A stretch of DNA of 64,000 nt from Emticicia aquatilis (GCF_014644295.1 NZ_BMKK01000001.1:62001-126000), one strand, 5' to 3'. Shown: positions 9,415 to 19,421, numbered from the stretch's first letter. Notes: generated by a model from the letters alone, not told the origin. Numbers and translations are program-made.

Positions 9415-9945
9415 ATGAAAACGCAAACCAAAACAATTTTAGAAATTATTAAATATTTGGCACTCATCGGAGCCATCGGTTTTTCGATTGAATGCGGTAG
9501 TCAGCTTATTTCGTTTATCATTAGTTTTACCAATCCTGAATTTGCTAAAAAAATGTATTTGGCTAATAAAAGTATTTTTGAACTACGTAGCTTAAACCTT
9601 ACTTATTTCTATTTCACGAAATCGTTAGTTATCGTATTTGCTGGCTTGAAAGCTCACATTTGGTACTATCTATTTGATTTCCTGCATAAACTAAAATTAA
9701 AAAATCCTTTTACTGACGAGGTTGCTACCAAAATTCAAACCATTAGTTATTTATTACTAAGCCTCTGGATAATGGCCGAAATTGGCAATGGTTATTTCAA
9801 TTATGTTTCTAAGCATACTGATATTGATTTGGTCAATCATTTCAATCATGAAGAATATTTCTTTATGGCGGGCATTGTCTATATCATTGCTCAAATCTTC
9901 AAACGTGGCGTTGAATTACAAGAAGAAAATGAATTAACCGTTTAA
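9415..9945 (+). CDS. DUF2975 family membrane protein
   Basis: 176 residues with four hydrophobic helices (about 15-35, 60-85, 115-135 and 145-165), typical of the DUF2975 family, whose biochemical role is not known. The family is usually encoded next to a small YozG-like XRE regulator, as here: the HTH gene starts 12 bp downstream and is surely co-transcribed. Starts at ATG 9415 behind a good Bacteroidota promoter. Confidence 0.85.
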   Translation: MKTQTKTILEIIKYLALIGAIGFSIECGSQLISFIISFTNPEFAKKMYLANKSIFELRSLNLTYFYFTKSLVIVFAGLKAHIWYYLFDFLHKLKLKNPFTDEVATKIQTISYLLLSLWIMAEIGNGYFNYVSKHTDIDLVNHFNHEEYFFMAGIVYIIAQIFKRGVELQEENELTV

Positions 9946-9956
9946 AAAATACCTTT

Positions 9957-10172
9957 ATGCCCATTATCGTAAACCTTGATGTAATGCTTGCTAAACGCAA
10001 GATGCAGCTCTCAGAATTGGCCGAAAAGGTAGATATTACCCTCCCTAACCTTTCGATATTAAAAACTGGAAAGGCCAAAGCTGTTCGCTTTTCGACCTTA
10101 GAAGCCATCTGTGAGGCCCTTAATTGCCAACCTGGCGATATATTAGAATTTGTACCTGAGAACAATAAATAA
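9957..10172 (+). CDS. Small XRE/Cro-CI family HTH regulator (YozG-like)
   Basis: 71 residues, essentially one HTH domain: LAEKVDITLPNLSILKTGKA is the helix-turn-helix, followed by RFSTLEAICEALNCQPGDILEF, the diagnostic C-terminal half of this family. It is the usual partner of DUF2975 proteins and probably autoregulates the two-gene operon. Confidence 0.9.
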   Translation: MPIIVNLDVMLAKRKMQLSELAEKVDITLPNLSILKTGKAKAVRFSTLEAICEALNCQPGDILEFVPENNK

Positions 10173-10298
10173 TATTAAAATATTTTAAGAATCCACGCAA
10201 CTCTTCTTTTCAAAACTGCATCTACTACTCAAAAGCTACTTTTATAGTCGAAAACCACTCATCCTAAATTTAAAACCACTTATGTAATATCAGTTACC

Positions 10299-10325
10299 TT
10301 GTATTACAAAGTACCGATATATTTG
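10299..10325 (+). promoter_or_regulatory. Possible promoter for the beta-barrel receptor
   Basis: CTTG (ending 10301), 16 nt, TATATTTG (10318-10325). The -7 element is a perfect TAnnTTTG; the spacing is slightly short. It would give a leader of about 200 nt that contains the hairpin at 10373-10399. Confidence 0.4.
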
Positions 10326-10372
10326 TCACAGAAATTATGAAAAAGCAAACGTTATACAATTGAAGAAGTCAA

Positions 10373-10399
10373 AACTGCCTCAAAACTTTTGAGGTAGTT
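10373..10399 (+). terminator. Hairpin in the receptor leader (terminator or attenuator)
   Basis: AACTGCCTCAAAA pairs with TTTTGAGGTAGTT (13 bp with one G-T) around a single-base loop. No long T-run follows, so it may be an mRNA-structure or processing element rather than a strong terminator. It could also end transcription of the DUF2975/XRE operon. Confidence 0.4.
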
Positions 10400-10534
10400 T
10401 ATCAAAATCTTTAAAGGTTGTAACTCGCAAGATATTTTTTGCATCTAATAATTGAATTCACAAAAAACAAAACATGACATGACTCTTATGGGAGTCGTAC
10501 CAAAGAAAAAAGCTATTACTTAACAATTACAAAA

Positions 10535-13120
10535 ATGAAAAAGCTATTACTAACAATGCTACTCGCATTTGCGAGCGTGTTCACCTTTGCCCAAACTAAC
10601 GGAGTTTCGTACAAAGGTAAAATTTCGGGAAGCCTCTTCGACGAGAAAAAACAAGCACTACCCTTCGCCAACGTTTTATTACTCAAAGCTAAAGACTCAA
10701 CCCTTGCCAAAGGTGCTGTAAGTGATTTAGACGGAAAATTCAGCTTTGAGCAAATTGCAGTTGGCAACGACGCACAATACATCGTGTCGATTTCAATGGT
10801 GGGTTATAAAAAATATTTCTCTCCAAAAATCATCTTAAATGATGAAAACCTTGAAGTAAAACTTTCGACGATTCAGTTGAATTTAGATACTCAAAACCTC
10901 AAGGAAGTAACCGTTACTGCCAAAAAGCCATTTATCGAGCAAGCAGCCGATAAACTGATTGTAAACGTTGAGGGCAGCATCGTTGCAACTGGAAGCACAG
11001 TTTTGGAAGTTTTACAAAAATCACCGGGAGTTACAGTTGATAACAACGACAACATCAGCGTAAAAGGCAAACAGGGCGTTTTGGTAATCATGGACGGCAA
11101 GCCAACGTATATGTCGCAAAGTGATTTGACCAACCAGCTCAAAAACATGAATAGTGACCAAATCGAAAAGATTGAAATTATTTCAAATCCATCTTCTCGC
11201 TACGATGCTGCTGGAAAAGCCGTGATTAATATCGTGACGAAGAAAAACAAGAATTATGGTACAAATGGAAGTATTTCGGCAGGATTTTCGGCCAGTTTTC
11301 CTCCATATTTATCAAAAGGCTTAAACGAAGATTTCAGCAAAGTTGAAACCGTAAAACCTGGTATCATGCCAAAATACAATACAAGCTTAAATCTCAACAA
11401 TCGCCAAGGGAAATTTAATACTTTCGCTAACCTTACTTTTTCGGATAACCAACGCTTCAATAACAACGTTTTTGTACGTGACTTAGGCGGAAAGATTTTT
11501 GAGCAATATGCGTATCGCTACAATGCCAGCCAAAACTTTAGCTATAAAGTAGGTACTGATTTCTATGCTACCAAGAAAACGACACTGGGTGTTTTAGTAA
11601 ATGGAAGTGTGGGCTCATGGCAAAATAAACCAAACTCGCCGAACATCAACACAACCTACATAAAGCGTGCAGGTAAAAATGTACCAGATTCGAGCTTGGT
11701 AACTACGGCAAGTACATTAAGAACTTGGAAAAACATTACCTTAAACGCCAACTTTAAGCATACTTTTGACTCAACTGGTAAAGAACTAACAGCCGACGTT
11801 GATTACTCAACTTACCAAAACTTGGGCATCGAGCGTGGAATGGTTTCGAGATTTTATAAGTATATCGATTTAAAAGAAGTAGAGTCTAATACACCACTTA
11901 ATATCACAAGCAACACACCAAATAAGTATAATATCTTTGCTTTGAAGGCTGATTATGTGCATCCATTACCAAAAAGTAAAGCTAAGTTTGAGTTTGGTGT
12001 AAAAAGTAGCTGGGTAAAATCTGATAATGATATTCGTTTCTTTCAGAATGGTGAAGTTGACAAAGGTCGCACAAATTACTTCATCTATGATGAAAATATC
12101 AATGCTGCTTACGCCAATTTTAGTAAAGAGTTGAGCAAGAAATTTAATGTACAGGCGGGCTTGCGTATGGAGCATACACACTCAATCGGTAAATCAGTTA
12201 CGCTTGATGAAAAACGTGAACGTAATTACGCTAAGTTATTTCCAAGTATTTTCTTGAATCAGACGATTAATAAAGATAATCAGATTTCGTATTCTTACAG
12301 CCGTCGAATCGAACGCCCTGATTATGAGTCACTTAACCCATTTGTATATTTCCTTGACCCATATACTTACCAATTGGGTAATGGTTATTTGAAACCACAA
12401 TATACCAATTCATTTGAGCTAACGCACAGTTTCAAACAAGCATTCGTAACGAGTGTTGGGTATAGTGTGACCAACGATTTTATGATTGAGGTTATCAAAA
12501 ATGCTATCAATGACCCTGAGGTTTTGGCTAAAATCAAGAAATATAATAATATTCAAGGCATTGACCCAGAGAAAATCACCTTTGCTACTCGTGAGAATAT
12601 CGCCAAATTTGAAAACATCAATTTCAATTTCAGCGTACCGATTCCGATTACAAAATGGTGGACAGCACAAAACAATATCTCGGTTTTCTATAATAGATAT
12701 TCGGGACAATTATTGGAACAAAACCTCAACGTTGGACAATGGGCATACAATGGTTATACAAGCCACAGCTTAAAATTGCCAAAAGATTTAACAGCCGAAA
12801 TTTCGATGTGGTATAACTCACCAAACGTTTACGGTATGATGCGTGGAAATGCTCAATATGCAGTAAATGCAGGCTTACAGAAGAGTTTTTGGAACAAAAA
12901 AGCGAATTTAAGATTAAACATCAACGATATTTTCTTGACGAATAAATTCACAGGAAAGACTGACTTTGCAGGAGTAAAAATGACACTCAATAACCGTTGG
13001 GATAGCCGTGCTGCACGCTTAACGTTTACTTACAAATTTGGTAATCAGAATGTAAAAGCAGCTCGCCGCCGTAGCACAGCAACCGAAGCAGAACAAAGCA
13101 GGGTTAAAGCTGGAAATTAA
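10535..13120 (+). CDS. Outer-membrane beta-barrel (TonB-dependent-receptor-like) protein with CarboxypepD_reg-like domain
   Basis: 861 residues with signal peptide MKKLLLTMLLAFASVFTFAQ. A CarboxypepD_reg-like Ig fold covers about residues 28-110 (GSLFDEKKQALPFANVLLLK). A plug-like domain follows (VLEVLQKSPGVTVDNNDNI, then KGKQGVLVIMDGKP), and from about residue 240 an OMP_b-brl_3 barrel with alternating aromatic strands. This is the outer membrane beta-barrel family of Bacteroidota, related to TonB-dependent receptors. No SusD partner is adjacent, so the substrate is open. It ends in front of a strong terminator. Confidence 0.88.
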   Translation: MKKLLLTMLLAFASVFTFAQTNGVSYKGKISGSLFDEKKQALPFANVLLLKAKDSTLAKGAVSDLDGKFSFEQIAVGNDAQYIVSISMVGYKKYFSPKIILNDENLEVKLSTIQLNLDTQNLKEVTVTAKKPFIEQAADKLIVNVEGSIVATGSTVLEVLQKSPGVTVDNNDNISVKGKQGVLVIMDGKPTYMSQSDLTNQLKNMNSDQIEKIEIISNPSSRYDAAGKAVINIVTKKNKNYGTNGSISAGFSASFPPYLSKGLNEDFSKVETVKPGIMPKYNTSLNLNNRQGKFNTFANLTFSDNQRFNNNVFVRDLGGKIFEQYAYRYNASQNFSYKVGTDFYATKKTTLGVLVNGSVGSWQNKPNSPNINTTYIKRAGKNVPDSSLVTTASTLRTWKNITLNANFKHTFDSTGKELTADVDYSTYQNLGIERGMVSRFYKYIDLKEVESNTPLNITSNTPNKYNIFALKADYVHPLPKSKAKFEFGVKSSWVKSDNDIRFFQNGEVDKGRTNYFIYDENINAAYANFSKELSKKFNVQAGLRMEHTHSIGKSVTLDEKRERNYAKLFPSIFLNQTINKDNQISYSYSRRIERPDYESLNPFVYFLDPYTYQLGNGYLKPQYTNSFELTHSFKQAFVTSVGYSVTNDFMIEVIKNAINDPEVLAKIKKYNNIQGIDPEKITFATRENIAKFENINFNFSVPIPITKWWTAQNNISVFYNRYSGQLLEQNLNVGQWAYNGYTSHSLKLPKDLTAEISMWYNSPNVYGMMRGNAQYAVNAGLQKSFWNKKANLRLNINDIFLTNKFTGKTDFAGVKMTLNNRWDSRAARLTFTYKFGNQNVKAARRRSTATEAEQSRVKAGN

Positions 13121-13140
13121 GAGATAAAATTAATAGACAA

Positions 13141-13194
13141 AACCTGTAAGGAGCAGTGCGATGTTTCGCAATCCTTGCAGGTTTTTCTTTTTTT
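13141..13194 (+). terminator. Rho-independent terminator of the receptor gene
   Basis: AACCTGTAAGGA pairs with TCCTTGCAGGTT (12 bp, one G-T) around an inner loop, followed by TTTTTCTTTTTTT. It separates this gene from the convergent anti-sigma gene. Confidence 0.85.
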
Positions 13195-14596
13195 ACTCAT
13201 GTCGCAGCAAACTCACGCCCATATTTAGGCTAAAGCCAGTTGTACGATAAAGAAAATGATTATCAAGAGATTGTTGTGCAGAAAGAGCTAACACAACCGA
13301 TGGCTCAAGCCACAAGGCCACTCGATTATTAACTGGTTTACTGATTCGGTAGCCAATTCGTCCATTAAAGACAGGTTTGTTTAAATTAGATGTTTGAACA
13401 CCAGCCCTAAAACCAACCGAAATTGCCTGTAATTTCTTTATAGCATACATTACATCGCTTTGAAGTTCTAAATATTGCCAGTTTCTTTGCTCAATATTTA
13501 TACTATTTGTGGGTTGTACTTCAATATTTAATTCGTCAATTACTTTAACCACTTTCTGGTTATTATTAATTAAACCATAGCTGATATTCGATTTTCCAGT
13601 CATAAAACTGAGCCCTGTACGAATATCGAGTTTTTTTCCTAAAGGATAAACCACACCAGCTTGGGCAGCAAAGCTCAGCCTTTCAGACGAACCATTGAAG
13701 TTCTTAACAAGAAAATTATCGTTTCTATTCGGCGAAAAAACATAGTAATTCAACATCGGACTTACATTGGCATAAACTTCAGTTGGTGGAATAAATACCA
13801 AACGTTCACGGCGTGGTTCTTCAAATACAAAAACTGGTTCGTTTTGAGGTAATGTTGGCACATTTGAAACTTTATTAACTGACTGTATATCAGCATTCTT
13901 TGGTATTAAAAAGGATAATTCAGCGGTAAAAAGATTTACTTTTTCAGTGTTGATTTCCTTACTTTCTTCAATAATATTTGAACTATTTTGTTGAGAATTG
14001 AGATTAGAAATGGTAAGTTCTGAACCTTGTATTATGGTCTGATTTTGTGATTTTGACTCAAAAATTCTATCAACTTGCTCTTGTTTTGCTAAAGTTTCAG
14101 TCATTGAAAAAATCTCCTTCTTTGATTCTTCAACTTTGGGTTCACTAATACTATTGTCAAAAGTTTTGCTTGCAATAAAATTTTCTTTTAGTTCAGATTT
14201 TTTCCAAAAAGTATTTTTCAACTCATTATTTTTTTTTGCTGTGTGATGAGATTCTAAGTCTGTTTTAGCATTTTTTGTAGTTAAAAGTCGTGTAGATTTA
14301 GTAGTTTGTTTATTCTCCCCAACTGGTGTAGATTTAGTATTGTCAGATATTGATTGTTGCTGTTTTGTATCATAAAATGTTGAAAATAGATAACCACCCA
14401 CTGTTAAGCCAAGCACAACACTCGCTGCAATTCCCATAGAGCGATAATTATTCCACCAAAAAACTATCGGACGTCTTTCGGGTTCGGGAGCAATTCTTTC
14501 TTGAATTTTATTCCACACAGCATCATCGGGCATTTCTTCAAAATCTCGAAAACGCTCGTGGTATTCTTTCTCTATGTTATCTTCAAAATTTTCCAT
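13193..14596 (-). CDS. Probable membrane anti-sigma factor with C-terminal outer-membrane-like beta domain
   Basis: 467 residues from ATG 14596. An upstream ATG at 14683 would add low-complexity residues that look like translated spacer, and MENFEDNIEKEYHERF is a normal start for this group. Parts: cytoplasmic helical N-terminus with MPDDAVWNKIQERI (about 1-50), a membrane helix (about 55-75), a long Ser/Lys/Asn-rich linker (80-250), and a C-terminal beta-strand-rich domain (about 285-467; FAAQAGVVYPLGKKLDIRTGLSF) like an outer-membrane beta-barrel repeat. It follows an ECF sigma gene by about 100 bp, so anti-sigma function is inferred from position and layout; no classical zinc anti-sigma motif is seen. 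Confidence 0.65.
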   Translation of the reverse strand: MENFEDNIEKEYHERFRDFEEMPDDAVWNKIQERIAPEPERRPIVFWWNNYRSMGIAASVVLGLTVGGYLFSTFYDTKQQQSISDNTKSTPVGENKQTTKSTRLLTTKNAKTDLESHHTAKKNNELKNTFWKKSELKENFIASKTFDNSISEPKVEESKKEIFSMTETLAKQEQVDRIFESKSQNQTIIQGSELTISNLNSQQNSSNIIEESKEINTEKVNLFTAELSFLIPKNADIQSVNKVSNVPTLPQNEPVFVFEEPRRERLVFIPPTEVYANVSPMLNYYVFSPNRNDNFLVKNFNGSSERLSFAAQAGVVYPLGKKLDIRTGLSFMTGKSNISYGLINNNQKVVKVIDELNIEVQPTNSINIEQRNWQYLELQSDVMYAIKKLQAISVGFRAGVQTSNLNKPVFNGRIGYRISKPVNNRVALWLEPSVVLALSAQQSLDNHFLYRTTGFSLNMGVSLLRHE

Positions 14597-14699
14597 TTGT
14601 AAATGGTTACTTGTTACTGGGTAATTAGTTATTGGTGAACTGCGGAGTTGCTCGTGTGGTGACTGTTTTTCATCAAACATCAAACATTCATCATCTCTC

Positions 14700-15242
14700 C
14701 TACGCCCTCACGCCCATTTCTTCCAGTTTTTTTCTGAGAATTTTCTTGGCAAAAAATAATTGAGACTTTGATGTTCCTTCGGTTATATTAAGTTTTTCGC
14801 TAATTTCTTGGTGAGAAAGTCCATCAATCACAAACAAATTAAAAACTATTCTTGCTCCGTCGGGTAATTCATTAACTGCTGCTAAAAGCTCTTGATTACT
14901 CATCTGACTTATCACATTGTCCGTTTCCCAGTTTCCTGTCGGAATATCTGGAATCTCTTCGATATTTGTCAAATTCACCTTTTTGTGATAATAATCAATG
15001 CACACATTCACTACTACTCTCCTAATCCATGCACTCATTTGCTCGGCACTTCGTAGTTCGTTTAAGTTTAAAAATATCTTCACAAACGCATCTTGCAACA
15101 AATCTTCGGCATCTTCACGGCTTTGAGCGTAACGACGGCAAATACCAAAAAAGCGACCTTTATACTGATGATAAAGTGCCGCTTGTGCCTTAGAATCTCG
15201 TCTGAGGCACCCTTCTAATAATTCACGGTCGTTTGACTGCAC
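14700..15242 (-). CDS. ECF-type RNA polymerase sigma-70 factor
   Basis: 180 residues. Region 2 (ALYHQYKGRFFGICRRYAQS, then DAEDLLQDAFVKIF, about 25-75) and region 4 with its HTH (LPDGARIVFNLFVIDGLSHQ, then GTSKSQLFFAKKILRKKL, about 125-175) are both present. It starts a two-gene unit with the anti-sigma-like gene. The two genes encoded immediately upstream on the same strand (lipoprotein, giant T9SS protein) carry ECF-like promoters and are candidates for its regulon. Confidence 0.93.
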   Translation of the reverse strand: MQSNDRELLEGCLRRDSKAQAALYHQYKGRFFGICRRYAQSREDAEDLLQDAFVKIFLNLNELRSAEQMSAWIRRVVVNVCIDYYHKKVNLTNIEEIPDIPTGNWETDNVISQMSNQELLAAVNELPDGARIVFNLFVIDGLSHQEISEKLNITEGTSKSQLFFAKKILRKKLEEMGVRA

Positions 15243-15274
15243 AAAAGCTGGGTAATAGTGTAGGCTATATGAAT

Positions 15275-16225
15275 TTAATTAAAATTTATTGTTACTTTGG
15301 CTTGGACAAAGGCTTTTTCGGTTCTATAAAGTGCATATTCAAAAGTTTGTATTCCTTTCGGGGTGGTTGCCGATTTAAAATATATCACCGAATTTCCTGC
15401 ATTATTTTTATCAACCCTAAGTGTTCCGATTGCTGGATTTTTAATAATTCTTAAATCCGCTTTCTGATATTTTGGACAGATAAGGTCATTTTGCAAAACA
15501 TTTAAAGCCAAATCAGTATCGGGTGTATAACTCAAAACATTGATTATATCATCGGTCATTCCCGTTATACAATCCTTTGACTCAGTAATACTTAATTCAA
15601 CGGGTGCAACAGGATTTTTTGTGTTATTTATCCCTAATCTATAAAAGAAAATATCATCACCTATAAAATCTTGGTTGGGGGTATAAACTACCTTTCGGTC
15701 TTTTATCTCTGCTTTACCATTTGCGGGTGGTATCTCAATTTTTAAAGAATTTTCGCTTATCATCCCGCAAGTTTTGTCGTTTGCTATAACATTTATTTCC
15801 GTAGATTGCCCTATCTCTACGCTGACTTTATCTCCGATTGTTCCAGCATAACATGGCAAATCAAGCTGGCTACTTACAAAGTTTATTTTAATTTCTTCAC
15901 TTACGATACTGCCAGCCGCAACCTTTCCACTGATAATAAAAGCATCATTGGTAGCATCAGGATTCGTAGCCCGATAAAACACAAATCCATTTTGCAAAAA
16001 CTTTGCTTCACCATTTTTGGGTACCTGACTCACTACCAACGAATTAGCCAATTTTAATTTTTCAAAAGCGGTCGGGTCAATACTCAAATTTGATTCAACC
16101 AAAGTATAAAATACATTTGATGGATTTTCTTCATTAGTTACAATATTGCCCACACTGTCTTCTCTCGTAACATCGCACGAAAAAACAAACATGCAAACCA
16201 ATAAGAAAGATAAAATTCGAGCCAT
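15275..16225 (-). CDS. Lipoprotein with bacterial Ig/cadherin-like domains
   Basis: 316 residues from ATG 16225. The frame opens at 16261, but that start would sit inside the promoter motif, and MARILSFLLVCMFVFSC gives a proper lipoprotein signal with Cys17. The body has two repeats of the bacterial Ig-like/cadherin type: VEIGQSTEINVIANDKTCG with VVYTPNQDFIGDDIFFY, and LSYTPDTDLALNVLQNDLIC with FEYALY. The IxVxxND and YTPNxxFxGxDxFxY patterns are typical of surface proteins. It is probably a structural or adhesive lipoprotein co-regulated with the T9SS protein upstream. Confidence 0.75.
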   Translation of the reverse strand: MARILSFLLVCMFVFSCDVTREDSVGNIVTNEENPSNVFYTLVESNLSIDPTAFEKLKLANSLVVSQVPKNGEAKFLQNGFVFYRATNPDATNDAFIISGKVAAGSIVSEEIKINFVSSQLDLPCYAGTIGDKVSVEIGQSTEINVIANDKTCGMISENSLKIEIPPANGKAEIKDRKVVYTPNQDFIGDDIFFYRLGINNTKNPVAPVELSITESKDCITGMTDDIINVLSYTPDTDLALNVLQNDLICPKYQKADLRIIKNPAIGTLRVDKNNAGNSVIYFKSATTPKGIQTFEYALYRTEKAFVQAKVTINFN

Positions 16226-16245
16226 TTTTGTTTCTTTTATATACT

Positions 16246-16269
16246 GACTGTATTTTTTCAAAAAGGTTG
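16246..16269 (-). promoter_or_regulatory. ECF-sigma-like promoter of the lipoprotein gene
   Basis: Minus strand: CAACCTTTT (16269-16261), then CAGTCAGTAT (16250-16241). AACC to GTC spacing is 16 nt. It matches the motif at 19450-19474 in both boxes and sits 21 nt before the start codon, as expected for AACC/GTC-type ECF promoters. Confidence 0.55.
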
Positions 16270-16277
16270 TAATGGGC

Positions 16278-19200
16278 TTAATTATTTTTTATAATTTTTT
16301 TCACAACTCGTTTGTCTTTCACTTCAAACACTAAGAGATATGTACCCTCTTGCAATGATTTTAGGTCAATAAACTGACTATTTGAAGAAACATCATATTT
16401 CCCAATCAATTTACCCGAAATGTCCGTTAATTTTACATCAATCGGAGTATTAATGAGCGTTGGAATTGAAATAAATATTTTTTCTTCAGTTGGATTTGGA
16501 AAAACTTCTATGTCAAAATCATGCCTCTCCTCTCCTACTGCAAGTATCGTTTCAACGCTAATGGCCACAGTTTTACTCATGGTAGTACACCCAAATTTAG
16601 AAATCTGCAACGCATAATTACCCGCTTCTTTTACTTCTAAACTACTCTGATTTGCTCCTAACAAAGGTTTGCTATCTTTTAGCCATTGCATACTTACATT
16701 ATCGCAACTTTCCAACTGTATTGTTGCTTTATCATTAGGGTAAATTGATTTTTTATCAACAGAAATCGTCGGCGAGTTCAAGATAATTGCTCTATTATCA
16801 GTTCCATTATCACAGGTTTTAAGCTGTATAATTTCCGAAATGGCACTACAACCATCTTGGCTTGTCACCAAAACCTTGTATTGACTTTTGTCTTTTACAA
16901 ATATTTCAGACTTGTTTAGATTAGTTAAAATCAAATCATCTCGATACCAAACATATTTATAACTATTATCGTAATCTGTAAAAAGTTTGAACGAATCCAC
17001 CACACATGTATTTCCTGCATACGAGAACCCAACATTTGGTTTAAAAAATGGACGAGTATTCAAGGCTTTAGATACCTCAAATACCGAACTAACGTTACAG
17101 CCATTGATTACCACCGTTCGTTTATAAACTCCCGACTGGTTCGTTGTATAAGTTGCGGTGGTAGCAACCGTATTATTTTCTTTTTTCCAACTATAAGGTC
17201 CGTAGTCTATATCCTTTGCGGGCATAAGCTCTATACTTTCTTTATCACATACCAATGTTTTTTTAATAGTTTCATGTATAAAATCTTTGTCATCATTAAT
17301 TCCTATGAGGGGTGTTGCACTTCCCACGACCGATACCGCACCCTGAGCCAAAACTCTGAACCGAAAAAAATTGGCTCGTTGGTCTTGTGGTTTTACAAAC
17401 TCAACTTCTACGGGACTTTCGGAAGCTTCTCCCTTTAAGATAAATGGCACAGTAGGAAAATTACCATTAATATCTGATACCTCTACCACATATTTTACCT
17501 TTTCGGTAGAAGGAATATTGGTTGTGAAATCAATTTTTATTTTTGATTGATTGCAATAAAAAGGAGTTAACGTACTACTCCAATAATAATTAGGCGATGG
17601 ATAGGTATTAAAGAACTTCGGCGAATGTGTAACGATTGTATTTTTTTCAGCGAAAAGAGTCGTCGTATAGATTCCTGAATAACGAGTCATAACTGATAGT
17701 TGACCATCTAAGGAGCGAATTTTAACAAAGACACATGCTTGTTCTCCAATTTCATTGCTAATATTTGTCCATTTTGGGGTATCCGACAAAATATTTTCTC
17801 CCATAAATACACCTTTCTCGGTGGCTAAAAACAATTTCTGAAACACCAACGAATACTCTAAGTAATTGATTTTCAAATCTTTAATAGCATCAGTGTTGAT
17901 TTGTTTTATTATTTTATCAACACCATTGTTCATTATCGCAAATAAGTATTTTGTTTTATCACAAATCAAAACTTGGCTCCCATCTGAGGTTAATTCTTCA
18001 ATCTGTATTTCATTAAAAGTTTTTATTGGTAATTGAAACTGAAATATTTTTTTCACTATAAAAGCCGTATTTTCAGCATCAGGGTTAAGAATAGTCAAAA
18101 AACGTCCGTCACGCAACAGACAAAATACTGTATTGATAGTAGAATTATAGTAAATATCAACAATTGGGGTTGTGGTAGTTTCTATAATGCTTAATTTCCC
18201 AAGAGATAAATTTCCTGTGTTATTTCCAATCCATCTACCTAATTGACCATTATTTGTCAGAAACAAATTTATATTATTTGGTAATGCAATAATCTTTCGC
18301 CCTTCTAAATGATTAAAACCAATAAAATTTATTTTATCAGCCTCCACAGCTGCAAAAGTATTTTTAGCATCTACCACAATATTATTATAATATTCCCCTT
18401 GATTAATCACTTCGTAGGCATCGCCTCGTTCTATACTATTCATCAAAAACATCCCTTTTGTGCTAAGAGCAACAATATTATTATCACCAGCAAAAGGCTT
18501 TTTAGCAAACATTCTATACTCGCCTTGAAGCTGCCCTAAATTTCGTTCTTGAAGTCTTGATTCTTTATAAATAACGATACCCTTTTTAGTAGCAAAAACT
18601 ATATCGTTTCCTACAAAAACAGTTTCGTTAATATCAGTTGGGCTTAATAGCGGTTGATAAGTTAATCCCCCATCAATCGAGTATTTAGTCAATAATTTTA
18701 TTTTTTTTCTATCAACGGTAAACCCATGAAAAACCTCACCACTTTGAACCACATAGGCATGAAATTCTTCTAATTCAGGATATGGCATTTCTTCTTTCCG
18801 CATTTGGTCAAGCGAAATATTATTCCATAACACATTATTTCCATCACTATAAAGTCCATTATTATCTTCCATTAAAACATAGATGCGTTCATTTTCTTGC
18901 ACCCAAAGCTGTTTAATTATTCTTGAGTTTTCAACTCTCAGCACTTTCTTCCAAGTTTTCCCTTCATCCAAGCTTGTAAACACATCATTTTTGGTAGCAG
19001 CTATCACCTTACCTTCTTTTGATACCCAAATATCATAAAATCTCGTAGAGGCTTCATTATTTATAATTTCTGACCAAGTTTTCCCTCCATCAGTAGTTTT
19101 CCAATTCACGAAATCTCCAATTGCAAAAGCAACTAATGGTTTATTTGGATGAAATTTCATTTTGTACACACGCCTATTCACCAATGAAGACCTCTGCCAT

Positions 19201-19421
19201 TGGCTATTTGCATCAACTACATTATCATTAAATAATAACCCATCTTCTAACGTACACGCCCACAGCTTTTGGGCATCATTTGGGTCAGTTGCAATATCAA
19301 TTACTTCTTTTGAACCTAAATTATAATTGACTGGACCACGAAATCTCCACGAGATTTTTGTAAAATCCGTTTGAGCAAACAATGGTAAACAAATTATGTA
19401 GCATATAAATATCTTTCTCAT
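16278..19421 (-). CDS. Giant T9SS type A sorting-domain protein with beta-propeller (sialidase/BNR-like) N-terminus
   Basis: 1047 residues with signal peptide MRKIFICYIICLPLFAQ. The first 330 residues have BNR/sortilin-like repeats (TTDGGKTWSEI, SLDEGKTWKKV, SIDGGLTYQPL), indicating a propeller. The middle contains more propeller-like strands and then Ig-like segments with Cys (YGPYSWKKENNT, MQWLKDSKPLLG). The C-terminal about 80 residues are a type A T9SS domain (VFPNPTEEKIFIS, LTDISGKLIG, LQEGTYLLVFEV, KKIIKNN). It should be exported through T9SS and attached to, or released from, the cell surface. Ligand unknown. Confidence 0.88.
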   Translation of the reverse strand: MRKIFICYIICLPLFAQTDFTKISWRFRGPVNYNLGSKEVIDIATDPNDAQKLWACTLEDGLLFNDNVVDANSQWQRSSLVNRRVYKMKFHPNKPLVAFAIGDFVNWKTTDGGKTWSEIINNEASTRFYDIWVSKEGKVIAATKNDVFTSLDEGKTWKKVLRVENSRIIKQLWVQENERIYVLMEDNNGLYSDGNNVLWNNISLDQMRKEEMPYPELEEFHAYVVQSGEVFHGFTVDRKKIKLLTKYSIDGGLTYQPLLSPTDINETVFVGNDIVFATKKGIVIYKESRLQERNLGQLQGEYRMFAKKPFAGDNNIVALSTKGMFLMNSIERGDAYEVINQGEYYNNIVVDAKNTFAAVEADKINFIGFNHLEGRKIIALPNNINLFLTNNGQLGRWIGNNTGNLSLGKLSIIETTTTPIVDIYYNSTINTVFCLLRDGRFLTILNPDAENTAFIVKKIFQFQLPIKTFNEIQIEELTSDGSQVLICDKTKYLFAIMNNGVDKIIKQINTDAIKDLKINYLEYSLVFQKLFLATEKGVFMGENILSDTPKWTNISNEIGEQACVFVKIRSLDGQLSVMTRYSGIYTTTLFAEKNTIVTHSPKFFNTYPSPNYYWSSTLTPFYCNQSKIKIDFTTNIPSTEKVKYVVEVSDINGNFPTVPFILKGEASESPVEVEFVKPQDQRANFFRFRVLAQGAVSVVGSATPLIGINDDKDFIHETIKKTLVCDKESIELMPAKDIDYGPYSWKKENNTVATTATYTTNQSGVYKRTVVINGCNVSSVFEVSKALNTRPFFKPNVGFSYAGNTCVVDSFKLFTDYDNSYKYVWYRDDLILTNLNKSEIFVKDKSQYKVLVTSQDGCSAISEIIQLKTCDNGTDNRAIILNSPTISVDKKSIYPNDKATIQLESCDNVSMQWLKDSKPLLGANQSSLEVKEAGNYALQISKFGCTTMSKTVAISVETILAVGEERHDFDIEVFPNPTEEKIFISIPTLINTPIDVKLTDISGKLIGKYDVSSNSQFIDLKSLQEGTYLLVFEVKDKRVVKKIIKNN

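Larger units (their letters stand above)
10173..10534. other. 362-bp intergenic region with leader, hairpin and a start-site duplication
   Basis: No gene seen. It holds a possible promoter (10299-10325), a hairpin (10373-10399), and a short direct duplication in which AAAAAAGCTATTACTTAACA near 10505-10525 repeats the first codons of the receptor gene (AAAAAGCTATTACTAACA near 10537-10555). Confidence 0.6.
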
